A stretch of 21,551 nt of DNA, taken from positions 1 through 21,551 of the IMG/VR virus record IMGVR_UViG_3300028228_000341. One strand, written 5' to 3'. This document shows positions 1-8,177 of the stretch, piece after piece (position 1 is the stretch's first letter; each line of letters opens with the position of its first letter). Under the pieces are notes generated by a model. It was not told the origin of the DNA and ran no database searches. It was given only the letters and a program-made list of their open reading frames with translations. The DNA is from a virus. The position numbers and the translations under genes were made by a program.

Positions 1-477
1 GGTAAACGTCAGGCTGTTAATTGTAGTCGCTGCGGTCGTGATTAGGTCAGCACTAATACCTGTGATTTTATCAATCTCGTAACACTCCACATCCAGCGTG
101 CAGGATACGTCAGCAATTGTCGTCACCATGCCGGCCGAAAACGCAAGCGTCACTGTCTCGCCGCTTTCATAGCACTCTGGCAGCTCCACCGCAAACCGTG
201 CATAGCGTGTCGTTGCTCCTGCCGCTTTTAGATCCCCTGCTGATACCGTTGGTGGTGCCGTGCCGAAGGTGCCACCCACCAACGCTAGGTCGTCCCCTCC
301 GGCTGTGCCTGGCAGATTAGTATGGTAGGCGTCCCAGACTCGGAGTGATGCCAGCGAGACAGGGAAGATGGCGTTCGCGTCTTGCTTAAGGATTGTCGCC
401 CGCGTCTGTGCAGGCACGCCAGTTTCTTTGATTCTCATTAAGCCGCTGACTATTAGGTCGTCTGTTTTTGTTGTCAT
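1..477 (-). CDS. Partial tail-region structural protein, runs off the left edge
   Basis: An open frame of 159 codons starts at ATG 477 and has no stop before base 1, so the C-terminus lies outside the window. It begins MTTKTDDLIVSG. The rest is rich in Thr, Ala, Val and Gly with alternating hydrophobic residues, as in beta-rich virion proteins, and has no signal peptide or membrane segment. It follows the 166-residue gene by 39 bases, a gap that holds one copy of the GGGGCCACCC element. No strong ribosome site is visible before the ATG. I do not recognise the family. Its place at the distal end of the tail module suggests a tail-tip or fibre-associated protein, which is inference from position only. 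I am confident that it is coding and not of its function. Confidence 0.72.
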   Translation of the reverse strand, partial: MTTKTDDLIVSGLMRIKETGVPAQTRATILKQDANAIFPVSLASLRVWDAYHTNLPGTAGGDDLALVGGTFGTAPPTVSAGDLKAAGATTRYARFAVELPECYESGETVTLAFSAGMVTTIADVSCTLDVECYEIDKITGISADLITTAATTINSLTFT

Positions 478-516
478 TGAGCGTCTTTCGTTTGGTTAGG
501 TTAGTGGGTGGCCCCG

Positions 517-1017
517 TTATGGTTTTTTAGCGATCTGAATTGCCCGGTCGAGTAGTACGCTGGCCCCTTTTCGCAGCACCGCAGTCGGTGAAATACTCGT
601 GATACGCCCGGCCATTTCAAGCATCACGTTGCCCGATGCACGCAAGGCGGCTACTAGCATATCCTTATTGCCGACTAACTGGTCAACAATCTGGTCACGA
701 TTCGCCTCGCATCCAGCAACGCCCCACGCATCCATTTTCGTGGCAAGGTTATTGCAACCGCAGCCGCCGGTTTTGATCGACACAATGCCATCAATCAGGC
801 TCTTCATTGCCGTACCAACGAGTTCGTTTTTTGGCTTAATCGCCGCCGGTTGCTGGCCGGCCAAGTCTGTCATCTCAGACACAGCCGCCCACTCATCAGC
901 GTCTATCGGCTCAATGCCCCACGACGTGCGATAGCCCTGCACTTTATGCAGCGGCAACCCGGCACGTCCTTCGCAGATGTCCCTCATGCGGCCATGTAAA
1001 TGTTTGCATTCAATCAT
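517..1017 (-). CDS. Hypothetical tail-module protein with a Cys-Gly-Cys motif
   Basis: The frame is open back to 1071, but ATG 1017 (MIECKHLHGRMRD) is the better start. It overlaps the upstream stop as ATGA, and GAGG sits 8 bases before it. The product is 166 residues. A conserved-looking core reads GCGCNNLATKMDAWG followed by VAGCEANRDQIVDQL. This Cys-x-Cys ... MxxWGxxGC ... I..L pattern resembles small phage proteins I have seen without function. The C-terminal third is amphipathic and ends in a basic KKP. A metal-binding role for the cysteines is possible but unproven. It is co-translated with the cysteine-rich protein before it, so it probably belongs to the tail tip or is an accessory to it. 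Function unknown. Confidence 0.8.
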   Translation of the reverse strand: MIECKHLHGRMRDICEGRAGLPLHKVQGYRTSWGIEPIDADEWAAVSEMTDLAGQQPAAIKPKNELVGTAMKSLIDGIVSIKTGGCGCNNLATKMDAWGVAGCEANRDQIVDQLVGNKDMLVAALRASGNVMLEMAGRITSISPTAVLRKGASVLLDRAIQIAKKP

Positions 1018-2591
1018 TCGGTCACCCTCACAGTTATCACGGCACCAGGGCCATCCGAGCAACAACCCCAACCCGTGATCGTGACGACGGCTTCAAACGG
1101 ATCGCACGACACCAGCGTCATTAGGTTTGGCGTACCGCCCTGCTGGCACGGGCCTTGAGCGTTGCCTGCGTACCAATCATTGGCAGGAAATGATGTATTG
1201 CACCGGACCCCGAAGTGGCACGTATCGGCAAATTCCCCAACCCAGCAGTCTTCAAGAGCACCGATTACGCCCTCTTGCCGTAGCGGTATCGTTGTTCCAA
1301 CCGCAATTTCCGTGCAGCCAGATATGGATTCCGCCGTCGCGTATAGTGTCAGCGGCATTCTGCGGTCAGGGCAACATGGAGTCACTGACCCTTCTATGAT
1401 GCACTCATCGCCGCAGCTCTTGCATTCGACGGCCACCGTCACCGTTGTTACTCCGTCAGCGAGTAGCACGCCCCACGATGCTGACAGTTGATCAGGGCAG
1501 ATTATCGTTCGTTGTTGAGTGCCTACGATTGTGAGACCGGCAGGCACATTAAGGCTTATCTTAGTAACCTTCGTGGCACATCCTGTGCATATCAGGTCGA
1601 ACGTGAAATCATAGCCGCCAAGCTCCGACGAATCCTCTGGGATGAATGTTTCGTCGCACCCGTCTAATCCACCTGAGTAACAGGCTGACGTGCGGCCATA
1701 TGTCCCAGCGTCCGAGTAGGTCACGCACAAGCACTCGCAGTAGCATTTACAATCCGTGCATTTTGCTTGGTCGTCGCCCGCGATCGAAACGAACGCCCCG
1801 TCGTCAAAATCCCAGCGTGCCGACATTGGATCGCATGTGGCAATCACGTTGCTGCCGTCGCCCAGAAATGATGTCAAGCTGAGCGTTGTTACGTCGCCAA
1901 CGTGGCTCACTAAATTAACTGTCACCGGCTTTGTGACATCGCTATGGAAGTCGGTTGTCCATGCGTCATCATCACGGCAAACGATAGTCGTTGTCTCTGT
2001 GGTCCCGTCAGATATCCGCAAGCACACTCGACCACATAAGCAATCAGGGCACGTCTTGCGTTTTACAAATTCGCGATACGCTGCCGGTTCAATTTTGATC
2101 CGACCCGTTGTTAGGCTGGCATCGGTGAAGACAATATCGAACGTCGCAGCCATCGCTGTGCAGTTGAGTTTTCTCGCGGCAATGGTGCCACCCATTGAAA
2201 CCATCACTCGCGAATCAACACCGCCGCTGCCCGCTGATAATGGATGCAGATAGCCGAGGTAAGCCGACTCCAATGCCCAAAAGCATTGATCGCTTTCGTC
2301 CCGGTGAAACCGGATAGAGAAGTCAATATCGACGCCGTTGCAAAGGAGAACACCAGCATACTCTCGCGGGCATGTTGCACCATCAGACCACAATGATTCA
2401 ACCGTGCTGATAACGCTGGTGCCGTTGACCCAGTCGGTATCAGAGCAAACATTCGCATCAGAAAACAAAGAGACGCACACACGCACGGGAATACATTTGC
2501 AGCAATGTCCCTCAATTGATGAGAACGCAATGCCCCCGCAACCATCTCTGATGGTGCAAGGACCGCAACAACATCTTGGATTCTGAGCCAT
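1014..2591 (-). CDS. Cysteine-rich tail-tip protein with four degenerate repeats
   Basis: A 525-residue protein with about 44 cysteines (about 8%). It has four degenerate repeats of roughly 95-150 residues. Each opens with a Cys cluster followed by a beta strand of the form C-V/L-x-L/I/Y-x-SD: residues 30-45 (CCKC ... VCVSLFSDA), 181-195 (CPDCLC ... CLRISDG), 278-294 (CTDCKCYCECLC ... SDAG) and, more diverged, 390-420 (CKSC ... TPCCPDRR). Each closes with a Cys and a strand pattern such as CDPMSARW at 253, CPDQLSASW at 365 and CDPFEAVV at 496. No signal peptide is seen, so the cysteines more likely bind metal or form disulfides after release. ATG 2591 overlaps the previous stop as TAATG. Position says tail tip or fibre; I do not know a named family. 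Confidence 0.85.
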   Translation of the reverse strand: MAQNPRCCCGPCTIRDGCGGIAFSSIEGHCCKCIPVRVCVSLFSDANVCSDTDWVNGTSVISTVESLWSDGATCPREYAGVLLCNGVDIDFSIRFHRDESDQCFWALESAYLGYLHPLSAGSGGVDSRVMVSMGGTIAARKLNCTAMAATFDIVFTDASLTTGRIKIEPAAYREFVKRKTCPDCLCGRVCLRISDGTTETTTIVCRDDDAWTTDFHSDVTKPVTVNLVSHVGDVTTLSLTSFLGDGSNVIATCDPMSARWDFDDGAFVSIAGDDQAKCTDCKCYCECLCVTYSDAGTYGRTSACYSGGLDGCDETFIPEDSSELGGYDFTFDLICTGCATKVTKISLNVPAGLTIVGTQQRTIICPDQLSASWGVLLADGVTTVTVAVECKSCGDECIIEGSVTPCCPDRRMPLTLYATAESISGCTEIAVGTTIPLRQEGVIGALEDCWVGEFADTCHFGVRCNTSFPANDWYAGNAQGPCQQGGTPNLMTLVSCDPFEAVVTITGWGCCSDGPGAVITVRVTE

Positions 2592-2974
2592 TATTCACAC
2601 ACCGCTTCTTCAGGGCATTGCAAAGAAATAATCTCCCATTTTGCACCGGGAGGCTCAGTGCAGGGGCCATCCTCATAGCTTCTTAACCATGTGGCATGGC
2701 CAATCATATTCAGCAGTTCGTCCGGTGGATGATTAAGCCAACCCTCGCCCATATCCCACACGTCGATCGTGTAGTATTGGGCATCTTCGTCATACGTGCT
2801 GCCCGGCAGTGTGTCCGGGTCGCCGATCCCCACTGGCCCAGAAATAACACGAGCCTGAGCAAAACAATTAACGCACGCCCCACCAGCCGCGACGATTCGA
2901 AACCGCACGGTAGGAACGCTGCTACCGCCGCCGCCGCCAGGCAGTGGCTTAAATGTTCTGCGCTCTTGCGTCAT
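2591..2974 (-). CDS. Small tail-tip protein with conserved cysteines
   Basis: A 127-residue protein starting at ATG 2974, which overlaps the stop of the preceding hub-like frame as ATGA. A Gly-rich linker (residues 13-18) precedes a compact domain with Cys34, Cys37, Cys105, Cys120 and Cys126. The pattern CVNC ... strand ... WDMG ... IGHATWLRS ... C ... KWEIISLQC looks like one small beta domain closed by cysteines. I recall similar short C..C ... WEVI..C proteins next to tail genes in prophages, but I cannot name a family. Its place between the hub-like protein and the cysteine-rich repeat protein suggests that the three assemble together at the tail tip. Function unknown. Confidence 0.8.
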   Translation of the reverse strand: MTQERRTFKPLPGGGGGSSVPTVRFRIVAAGGACVNCFAQARVISGPVGIGDPDTLPGSTYDEDAQYYTIDVWDMGEGWLNHPPDELLNMIGHATWLRSYEDGPCTEPPGAKWEIISLQCPEEAVCE

Positions 2975-3714
2975 CTTCTCCGGACTCCACCATCGGCGTT
3001 TGACCTGTCTGGTTTCCTGACACCTCGATCAACTGTCAGTATTGTTTCTGGGCCGGGATTGTATCGCCATTCAATTTTTGTGATCTGCGGATATCGTGGC
3101 AGGGTGGCATCTACAGATGCCTGGTCAAGTGATATTTCACGGCCATTGATTTTGGTTATTAAGTCGCCGATCTTATATTCAATATGCAATCCCGGCAGCG
3201 AAAACTCGCAATCAAGCTCCGCCACTTCGTGATCATCACGGATCTTTTCGGCGTACGTTGTGATCGCGATCGAATCGTCAGCCGTCTCTGCCCCTGCCTC
3301 GTCAAGAGCTAGCGTAGACGCATAGTCCCCATCTTGCTGCACCCAGTTTTTGCGAAACTTCTGTGGCATGTCTAACACCAACTCAACTACGCGACCATTT
3401 ACCGGTCCAAACGTTTTCCGTTCCGCATCTCCAACGAGCTTAGCATCACCTGCGACCACGCATGTAATCCGCACGCCAGCTTTATCACCGGCACCGATCA
3501 ACGCTTCTGGGGGTGTGTTGCCGGTAAACAGGATCCCAATCTGATCAGGTAGCACGAATGGTTGGCCGAAGTCATCTGGCAAAATTACCCACTTAACTTC
3601 GAGTGCTTCGATGTCTGTTGTGTACTCAACAAAAATTTGCCGCCGTTGTTTTTTCCGTCGACCGAACCCTGATAAGTGAATGGATCTTCTGCCTCGCGAC
3701 GGTGCGGCAGCCAC
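2971..3714 (-). CDS. C-terminal part of tail hub-like protein, -1 frame relative to upstream ORF
   Basis: An open frame of 247 codons whose first codon is GTG 3714 with no ribosome site. The first 22 or so residues (MAAAPSRGRR...) are a shadow of the upstream ORF read in another frame. Protein-like sequence starts at about residue 25: RRQIFVEYTTDIEALEVKW, then a domain with PDQIGILFTG, then strands up to WRYNPGPETILTVD. A slip of -1 at the A AAA AAC heptamer (3648-3654) would join this part to the upstream 490-codon frame and give one protein of about 695 residues. It is therefore probably the C-terminal domain of that protein and not an independent gene. A one-base deletion in the A run would give the same picture. 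Confidence 0.75.
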   Translation of the reverse strand: MAAAPSRGRRSIHLSGFGRRKKQRRQIFVEYTTDIEALEVKWVILPDDFGQPFVLPDQIGILFTGNTPPEALIGAGDKAGVRITCVVAGDAKLVGDAERKTFGPVNGRVVELVLDMPQKFRKNWVQQDGDYASTLALDEAGAETADDSIAITTYAEKIRDDHEVAELDCEFSLPGLHIEYKIGDLITKINGREISLDQASVDATLPRYPQITKIEWRYNPGPETILTVDRGVRKPDRSNADGGVRRR

Positions 3715-5057
3715 CGCGAAAACACGCTACTCAAATCTAGCGCGGCTTCGATTTCGATTCGCGTTCCGGTGTAGTCTCCAGACTCATTCGCAACCCATAG
3801 CCGCCACGTTGTCGGGAATAATATGTATTCACTTTCTGGATCGCTTTTGTCAAGTTGCGATGCAGTTTTCTTATCGTCTTCAGTCGGCCAGCCTCGCACT
3901 AATTCAATGGTCACCTCTGCCCGCTCAATGGCTCCAATCACTTTTGTTTGATTAACGCTGTCGCCAATGCGTCTCATTACGCTGTATTTATTACAGTTGC
4001 TCGTTGCCAAATCTAACACTGACCCCGGGGCCTGAAAGTTCAACTCGCGCTCTTCACCGACGCCCTTTTGGAACACAACGATTTGTGGTTTTGTTTTTGA
4101 ATAGATGCTCTCTTCACTACCCTCTATCTCAATCCAGTTGTCGCCATCCCACTGGAACATTGTGCCAGTTGTTGTGTTGAAAAATTGGGTGCCAATAACA
4201 GACGATGCTCCAGCAGATTCAACGCTGTCATATGCCCCAATGTAGAAAACGTCTGCAAGGTATGCACTGATCCCGGTGGCATAGTCCACATACCAGTTGT
4301 AGCCCAGTGGCTGCAATAACATATCTAAGTAATAGGGCAGCGACTCCCCCAAGGGTAATTCAATTGCCTCAATGATTGGTGCATCAGATAATATATCTCT
4401 CAATACCCCTATAGCAGGGTTTTCGATAAATTCCTCATCAAGGTTTAGGTGTTGGCACATAGCTGCAATGGCCTCACTTAAACTCCACACCTTAGCTCCC
4501 AATCCACCAGCCTCCTCAATTGCCGCGTCAGTTAAAGTTGCCTCGGGATGTATAAAGTATACATCGCTAAACTTATGCGACATGTTGCCAAGGATTCTGC
4601 CGTCAACTCGCGGATTAAACACGGGAGCATATTCCGTCTGAACCTCTTCACTGAGTGCGTCATCCCACCATATCTGACCGGTAAATTTCTTGCCAAAATG
4701 ATACCCCCGCAACTGCGATTGTGCCGTGAGAACTTGGGTGCCATCCACACTCTCGGATTCCATCACGTAATCACCAAGTGCCACCCGTGTCCTAGTTCCA
4801 TCAGGTAGCAGAACGTCAATCATCTTCTGGAAACCAGACGGCTGTGATCGGTTTATTAAGTCCGACGTGACCCACCATTCCAGCGACGCGTGGTCTAACA
4901 CCTGACCGCCTGCTGATTGCACGACTGATGCAGCTCGCAACTCGGTGGTGATTTCCCCGACAGTGCTCGGCGGTTCAGCTCCGTCACTAATCCGCGTGAT
5001 CCACGCGGGGTAGCTGAATAACTTTTCAGCACCTGTGTTAACAACGTCAGTTGTCAT
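3585..5057 (-). CDS. Tail hub or tail-tip protein, N-terminal frame
   Basis: A 490-codon frame from ATG 5057, overlapping the previous stop by 11 bases. It begins MTTDVVNTGAEKLFSYPAW. The first 130 residues look like a beta-rich tail-hub domain (DGAEPPSTVGEITTELRAASV ... LEWWVTSDLINRSQP ... RTRVALGDYVMES). A central helical and acidic part follows, and near residue 290 there is an aromatic stretch, GTMFQWDGDNWIEIEG, of the sort found in tail tips and fibres. The last 20 or so residues (after DGKNN) look like an out-of-frame tail, because homologous-looking sequence continues in the -1 frame. Residues up to about 470 are real. Position after the tape measure and two small genes fits the hub of a siphovirus. 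No enzymatic motif is seen. Confidence 0.82.
   Translation of the reverse strand: MTTDVVNTGAEKLFSYPAWITRISDGAEPPSTVGEITTELRAASVVQSAGGQVLDHASLEWWVTSDLINRSQPSGFQKMIDVLLPDGTRTRVALGDYVMESESVDGTQVLTAQSQLRGYHFGKKFTGQIWWDDALSEEVQTEYAPVFNPRVDGRILGNMSHKFSDVYFIHPEATLTDAAIEEAGGLGAKVWSLSEAIAAMCQHLNLDEEFIENPAIGVLRDILSDAPIIEAIELPLGESLPYYLDMLLQPLGYNWYVDYATGISAYLADVFYIGAYDSVESAGASSVIGTQFFNTTTGTMFQWDGDNWIEIEGSEESIYSKTKPQIVVFQKGVGEERELNFQAPGSVLDLATSNCNKYSVMRRIGDSVNQTKVIGAIERAEVTIELVRGWPTEDDKKTASQLDKSDPESEYILFPTTWRLWVANESGDYTGTRIEIEAALDLSSVFSRWLPHRREAEDPFTYQGSVDGKNNGGKFLLSTQQTSKHSKLSG
3648..3654 (-). promoter_or_regulatory. Candidate -1 frameshift heptamer A AAA AAC in the tail hub gene
   Basis: In the frame of the 490-codon ORF the codons are GGA AAA AAC, so the heptamer is in the right phase for a -1 slip. 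After the slip translation continues CAA CGG CGG into the frame of the 247-codon ORF, and the result reads as one continuous protein. I did not find a convincing downstream stem by eye. Confidence 0.45.
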
Positions 5058-5253
5058 TTATTTCGTTTTCAGGAACGATGGCGATTTCAGGATTTGTGAC
5101 CGTGATCGAATCAAGAAAATCACGGTAGCTGTATTCTGCTTCCCGACCCCGAAAGAATCTCTTGTATGTGAGTAGCGGGTCAGGCAGATGCACTGTTGAT
5201 AGTGCTTCTGTTTTCAGTGCCTCAATGTTACCCGGTTCTGTTTTCTTAGCCAT
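5047..5253 (-). CDS. Small hypothetical tail-module protein
   Basis: A 68-residue protein from ATG 5253 with a good ribosome site: AAGGGG lies 7 bases upstream, inside one copy of the GGGGCCACCC element. The sequence begins MAKKTEPGNIEALKTEAL and contains LTYKRFFRGREAEYSYRDF. It is charged and soluble, with no cysteine and no membrane segment. The stop overlaps the start of the hub-like gene by 11 bases, so the two are translationally coupled. Lambda-like tails often carry small proteins here that assist tip assembly, but no similarity to a known family is visible to me. Function unknown. Confidence 0.75.
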   Translation of the reverse strand: MAKKTEPGNIEALKTEALSTVHLPDPLLTYKRFFRGREAEYSYRDFLDSITVTNPEIAIVPENEINDN

Positions 5254-5264
5254 TGGGTGGCCCC

Positions 5265-5606
5265 TTATGAACGGATTTGTCGGAAGGTAAGTGTGCCCAT
5301 TTGTATGTAACCATGTGTCCCAGAACCGTCAAGAAATGGTTGTGCGTCTGGATCGAATCCCAGCAACGCCGATAGCGGCCAACTGATGGAATCAACAACC
5401 AGTGTTCCGTTATCGAATATGTGTGATTGTACCGTGGCGACGTGGCCCCGCAATAATGACTCACTAGCGAATCCGCCGAACGTAACTTTCAGCGATATGA
5501 TCCGCGTTGTCTGTCCGCCAAACATCACAGCAGCGCCAGTGACCCCGTGCCATGTCTGCACAGATTCTTGTATGTCATACGCTGGAGCGACGATTGATAA
5601 GTGCAT
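5265..5606 (-). CDS. Minor tail protein-like small gene with a disturbed start
   Basis: From ATG 5606 the product is 113 residues, but the same frame stays open to 5657 and reads ISLAGYDYGWAAGNL just before that ATG, which looks like genuine protein. The expected start, ATG 5658, overlaps the tape-measure stop as TAATG and has GGGAGG 5 bases upstream, but it runs into TAG after three codons (ATG GCA AAT TAG). Removing one A from the AAA would give MAISLAGYDYGW and restore one 127-residue protein. An ATT start at 5651 is another option. The body is beta-rich (MFGGQTTRIISLKVTFGG ... VVDSISWPL). Position directly after the tape measure matches the lambda M/L minor tail genes. The role is inferred from position only. 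Confidence 0.72.
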   Translation of the reverse strand: MHLSIVAPAYDIQESVQTWHGVTGAAVMFGGQTTRIISLKVTFGGFASESLLRGHVATVQSHIFDNGTLVVDSISWPLSALLGFDPDAQPFLDGSGTHGYIQMGTLTFRQIRS

Positions 5607-5657
5607 CAGGTTTCCGGCGGCCCAACCGTAATCATATCCGGCTAAACTAATTTGCCA

Positions 5658-7520
5658 TTATGGCCTCCCTGCTGCGGCTGGCGGTGATTCCACTGGCCCA
5701 GCATTAGCGATGACGACCTTCATAGGTGGCTGGCCCCCTGCATTCGGTTTTCCGTTGGCAGCAATCTGTGCCAGCAGTTGGATCTGCTGCTGTGCCGCTG
5801 CCTGTGCTGCCGCATTATTCAGATTCAATAATGTCAGCGTGTCGCGTAATGATTGCAGTTCGCGGTTAACCTCTCGCGGGGTTAGCTGCCCCTGTTCTGA
5901 TTTATCAATTAGCTTTTGCGTGTGATCAAGAAGTGTTGCTACTGCCTGGACTGTCTGCTTGTCTTTTTCAGCAGGCATGAATTGAACAAGGTTTTCTAAT
6001 CGAGCCGCCCGAGTACCTGCTACGCCAGTCCCGCGGATGCCGGTTAGTAGCGTCGCTGCCAACCGGTCTCCAGCATCCATGATTAGATCAGGACCAGTAG
6101 TATCTGTACGATCCACCACTTGCGTAAATGCCTCGCGTGCAAAGCTCCGCAACGCTGCTGTTGAGTCCTGTAGGTTCTGATCTAAGATCCCAGCCAGTTG
6201 ACCCTCAAGTGCCCCGATCGGTCGCCGTCCTGTGACGTCTGCAACCTGCTGATCTGCCTTTGCTCCAGCAGTTGCTAAGTCGATCGAATCAGCAGCCTGT
6301 TGCAGCTTGGCGTCGAACGTAGCCGAGCCACCGACAATCTGCTGGGTGAATGCTCTATTCTGAGAGTTTGGCAAGAACGACTCGAAGACCTTTTCCACTT
6401 CTGTCGACCCGCGAGACATGTCCAGCAATTGGTCGAGCGTCAGGTTTTTAAGCGCTGGCCCTGTCAGTAATGCCTGCATGTCGGCAGGGATGTTTACATC
6501 TTCTTTGATGCCACCGACGGAAATAGATTTCGGCACGCCACCGCTTTGCAGTGCTCGGAATGCTTGTGATAAATCATTAGCAATGCTGACTGCTGACTCG
6601 CCGGTTTTGTCGCCTGACAGTAGTGTTGATGCCGCAAAAATCTCCTGAGCTTTTTCCGCGTCTGACCCTGCTGATATCAAGGCAGCCGTGGCTCGGACGG
6701 CCGCCTTGCCGAGCAGTGCGATATCTTCTGGCCTTGCTGTTCCAGCGGTTTGGAACAAGACACCGAACGCTTCTTTGACTGACACGTTCAGCGTGTTGGC
6801 GAGGTCAATAGCTGCACCAGCAATTGCCGTTGAACTGCCAACCTCGCCCCCCTGTGATTGCAACGCAAGTTGAGCGATCTCGACGATCTTTGTGGCATCA
6901 GCAACTCCAGCACTAGCCACTGAAGACGCGACCGAAAGCATCGCGTCAGAGTTATCGCCTGTGATTGCAGACAACGCTTCCACTCGCTCAACAATTTTGT
7001 CAGTCAGTTCGCCGCCAGCATTCTGCACGAGTGCTGCAATTGACTGCTCGCGAGTTCTAACAGCGTCGCGTGATTCCGTATCACGCCGCCTTAAATCTGC
7101 CAGCTCAGAATTCATGAGCTTAGCGATCGCCATCACTGCACCAGTCAGCGAAGCAAACCCAACCACCGATGTTGCGAAGTCCTTAACCGATGCACCCATG
7201 CGAGCTGATAGACTATTGCCACCACCGTCAACTTGCAACTTGGCTCCCTTGAGCGATTTCGTTAACTCATCGACTTTGCGTTTCTGCTCGGCGAATGCAG
7301 CCGTGCCAACTTCCATTCGCTTGAGTTGTTTGACGTTATCTTTTAGTTCATCTTCAAGACGCTGGAATGATCCGACAGCCGCCTTTGCAGCCTTGACTGA
7401 TACCTTGCCAGCTTGCTCGTAAGACTTCGACAGTTCCGCGACTTTACGTTCCAGAGCCTCTTGGCTTTTGATCGCTGCCGACGCATCAGTGACTAGTTTT
7501 ACTTCCACTTTCTGAGTCAT
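5658..7520 (-). CDS. Tail tape measure protein
   Basis: A 620-residue protein from ATG 7520, two bases after the upstream stop. The first 100 residues form a long charged helix or coiled coil (ALERKVAELSKSYEQAGK ... FAEQKRKVDELTKSLKGAK). A hydrophobic segment, FATSVVGFASLTGAVMAIAKLM, spans about 115-136. After it come Ala-, Ser- and Gly-rich helices (MLSVASSVASAG, STAIAGAAIDLANTL) of the sort seen in tape measures that hold hydrophobic segments. The C-terminus is Ala/Gln-rich (NNAAAQAAAQQQIQLLAQIAANG). It would set tail length and occupy the tube lumen until DNA ejection. At about 0.15 nm per residue, a tail near 90 nm is expected, which is short to medium for a siphovirus. No lytic enzyme domain is visible. 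Confidence 0.9.
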   Translation of the reverse strand: MTQKVEVKLVTDASAAIKSQEALERKVAELSKSYEQAGKVSVKAAKAAVGSFQRLEDELKDNVKQLKRMEVGTAAFAEQKRKVDELTKSLKGAKLQVDGGGNSLSARMGASVKDFATSVVGFASLTGAVMAIAKLMNSELADLRRRDTESRDAVRTREQSIAALVQNAGGELTDKIVERVEALSAITGDNSDAMLSVASSVASAGVADATKIVEIAQLALQSQGGEVGSSTAIAGAAIDLANTLNVSVKEAFGVLFQTAGTARPEDIALLGKAAVRATAALISAGSDAEKAQEIFAASTLLSGDKTGESAVSIANDLSQAFRALQSGGVPKSISVGGIKEDVNIPADMQALLTGPALKNLTLDQLLDMSRGSTEVEKVFESFLPNSQNRAFTQQIVGGSATFDAKLQQAADSIDLATAGAKADQQVADVTGRRPIGALEGQLAGILDQNLQDSTAALRSFAREAFTQVVDRTDTTGPDLIMDAGDRLAATLLTGIRGTGVAGTRAARLENLVQFMPAEKDKQTVQAVATLLDHTQKLIDKSEQGQLTPREVNRELQSLRDTLTLLNLNNAAAQAAAQQQIQLLAQIAANGKPNAGGQPPMKVVIANAGPVESPPAAAGRP

Positions 7521-7522
7521 CG

Positions 7523-8164
7523 CTATGCGTCCAATTTAAGGCCTAACAACGCGGCGATTATCTCACGGATTGCCTGATCGGAAAACAGTCGCATGGTGCC
7601 AACCATCTCGTTCGTAATCCTGTAGTTGAGTTGCAACACACTGCACAGAAAATAGTAATCCTCAACATCGTCAAAAATGAATGTTGAGGACTCTGAATCC
7701 CTCACAACGCGGCTGGCTTTAATGCGGTCAATGTGTGTGACGATGCTGTTGTATTTCGCATCAACCGACCACACCAACGACCCGTCAGCCTGTGGCATTG
7801 GGTATCGCTCTAAATGCTCCGGCTGCGTGATAAGCCATTGTTCGTCATTGCCAAGTTTTACAAACTGGCCGCGTCTATGATCAGGCCGAAGCAGCTCACG
7901 TTCTGTCGGTGGCTTCTCGTTTGAAATGCCCACGTAGTACCGCCCTGCATCACCTCCGTGGCCACTCGCTGCCGTCCATGTTTGCTGATCGGGGAAATAT
8001 CGGTACTCTCGATCTTGCGGAGTTAGCCACGCACACATCCTGCCGGCCTTATTTTCCGGGCCGGTGCATTGGATTTTGTCCATGCCGGTAGCGATTTCGC
8101 CCAACACTTCTTCGGGCGGGATTGCTCTGCCATCGACATCAGGAACGAAAAATAGCGGTCGCAT
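7523..8164 (-). CDS. Unknown protein between tail tube and tape measure
   Basis: The frame is open to a TTG at 8191, but ATG 8164 (MRPLFFVPDVDG) is the better start: GAGG lies 8 bases before it, and it follows the tail-tube stop by 13 bases. That gives 213 residues. Visible features are a short N-terminal strand, a Trp/Tyr-rich middle (AWLTPQDREYRYFPDQQTW), a basic patch (RPDHRRGQFVKLG) and a helical C-terminus (FLCSVLQLNYRITNEMVGT ... IREIIAALLGL). Siphoviruses usually carry the tail assembly chaperones here, often through a frameshift. This product is a single frame with no downstream extension, so a chaperone role rests on position only. Confidence 0.8.
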   Translation of the reverse strand: MRPLFFVPDVDGRAIPPEEVLGEIATGMDKIQCTGPENKAGRMCAWLTPQDREYRYFPDQQTWTAASGHGGDAGRYYVGISNEKPPTERELLRPDHRRGQFVKLGNDEQWLITQPEHLERYPMPQADGSLVWSVDAKYNSIVTHIDRIKASRVVRDSESSTFIFDDVEDYYFLCSVLQLNYRITNEMVGTMRLFSDQAIREIIAALLGLKLDA

Positions 8165-8177
8165 TTCATCGCCTCGA

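Noticed and set aside
2696-3232. Long open frames on the plus strand (also at 6892-7422 and 1756-2253)
   Set aside because: They lie opposite convincing minus-strand genes, have low-complexity or Arg/Ser-rich products, and have no ribosome sites or coupled neighbours.
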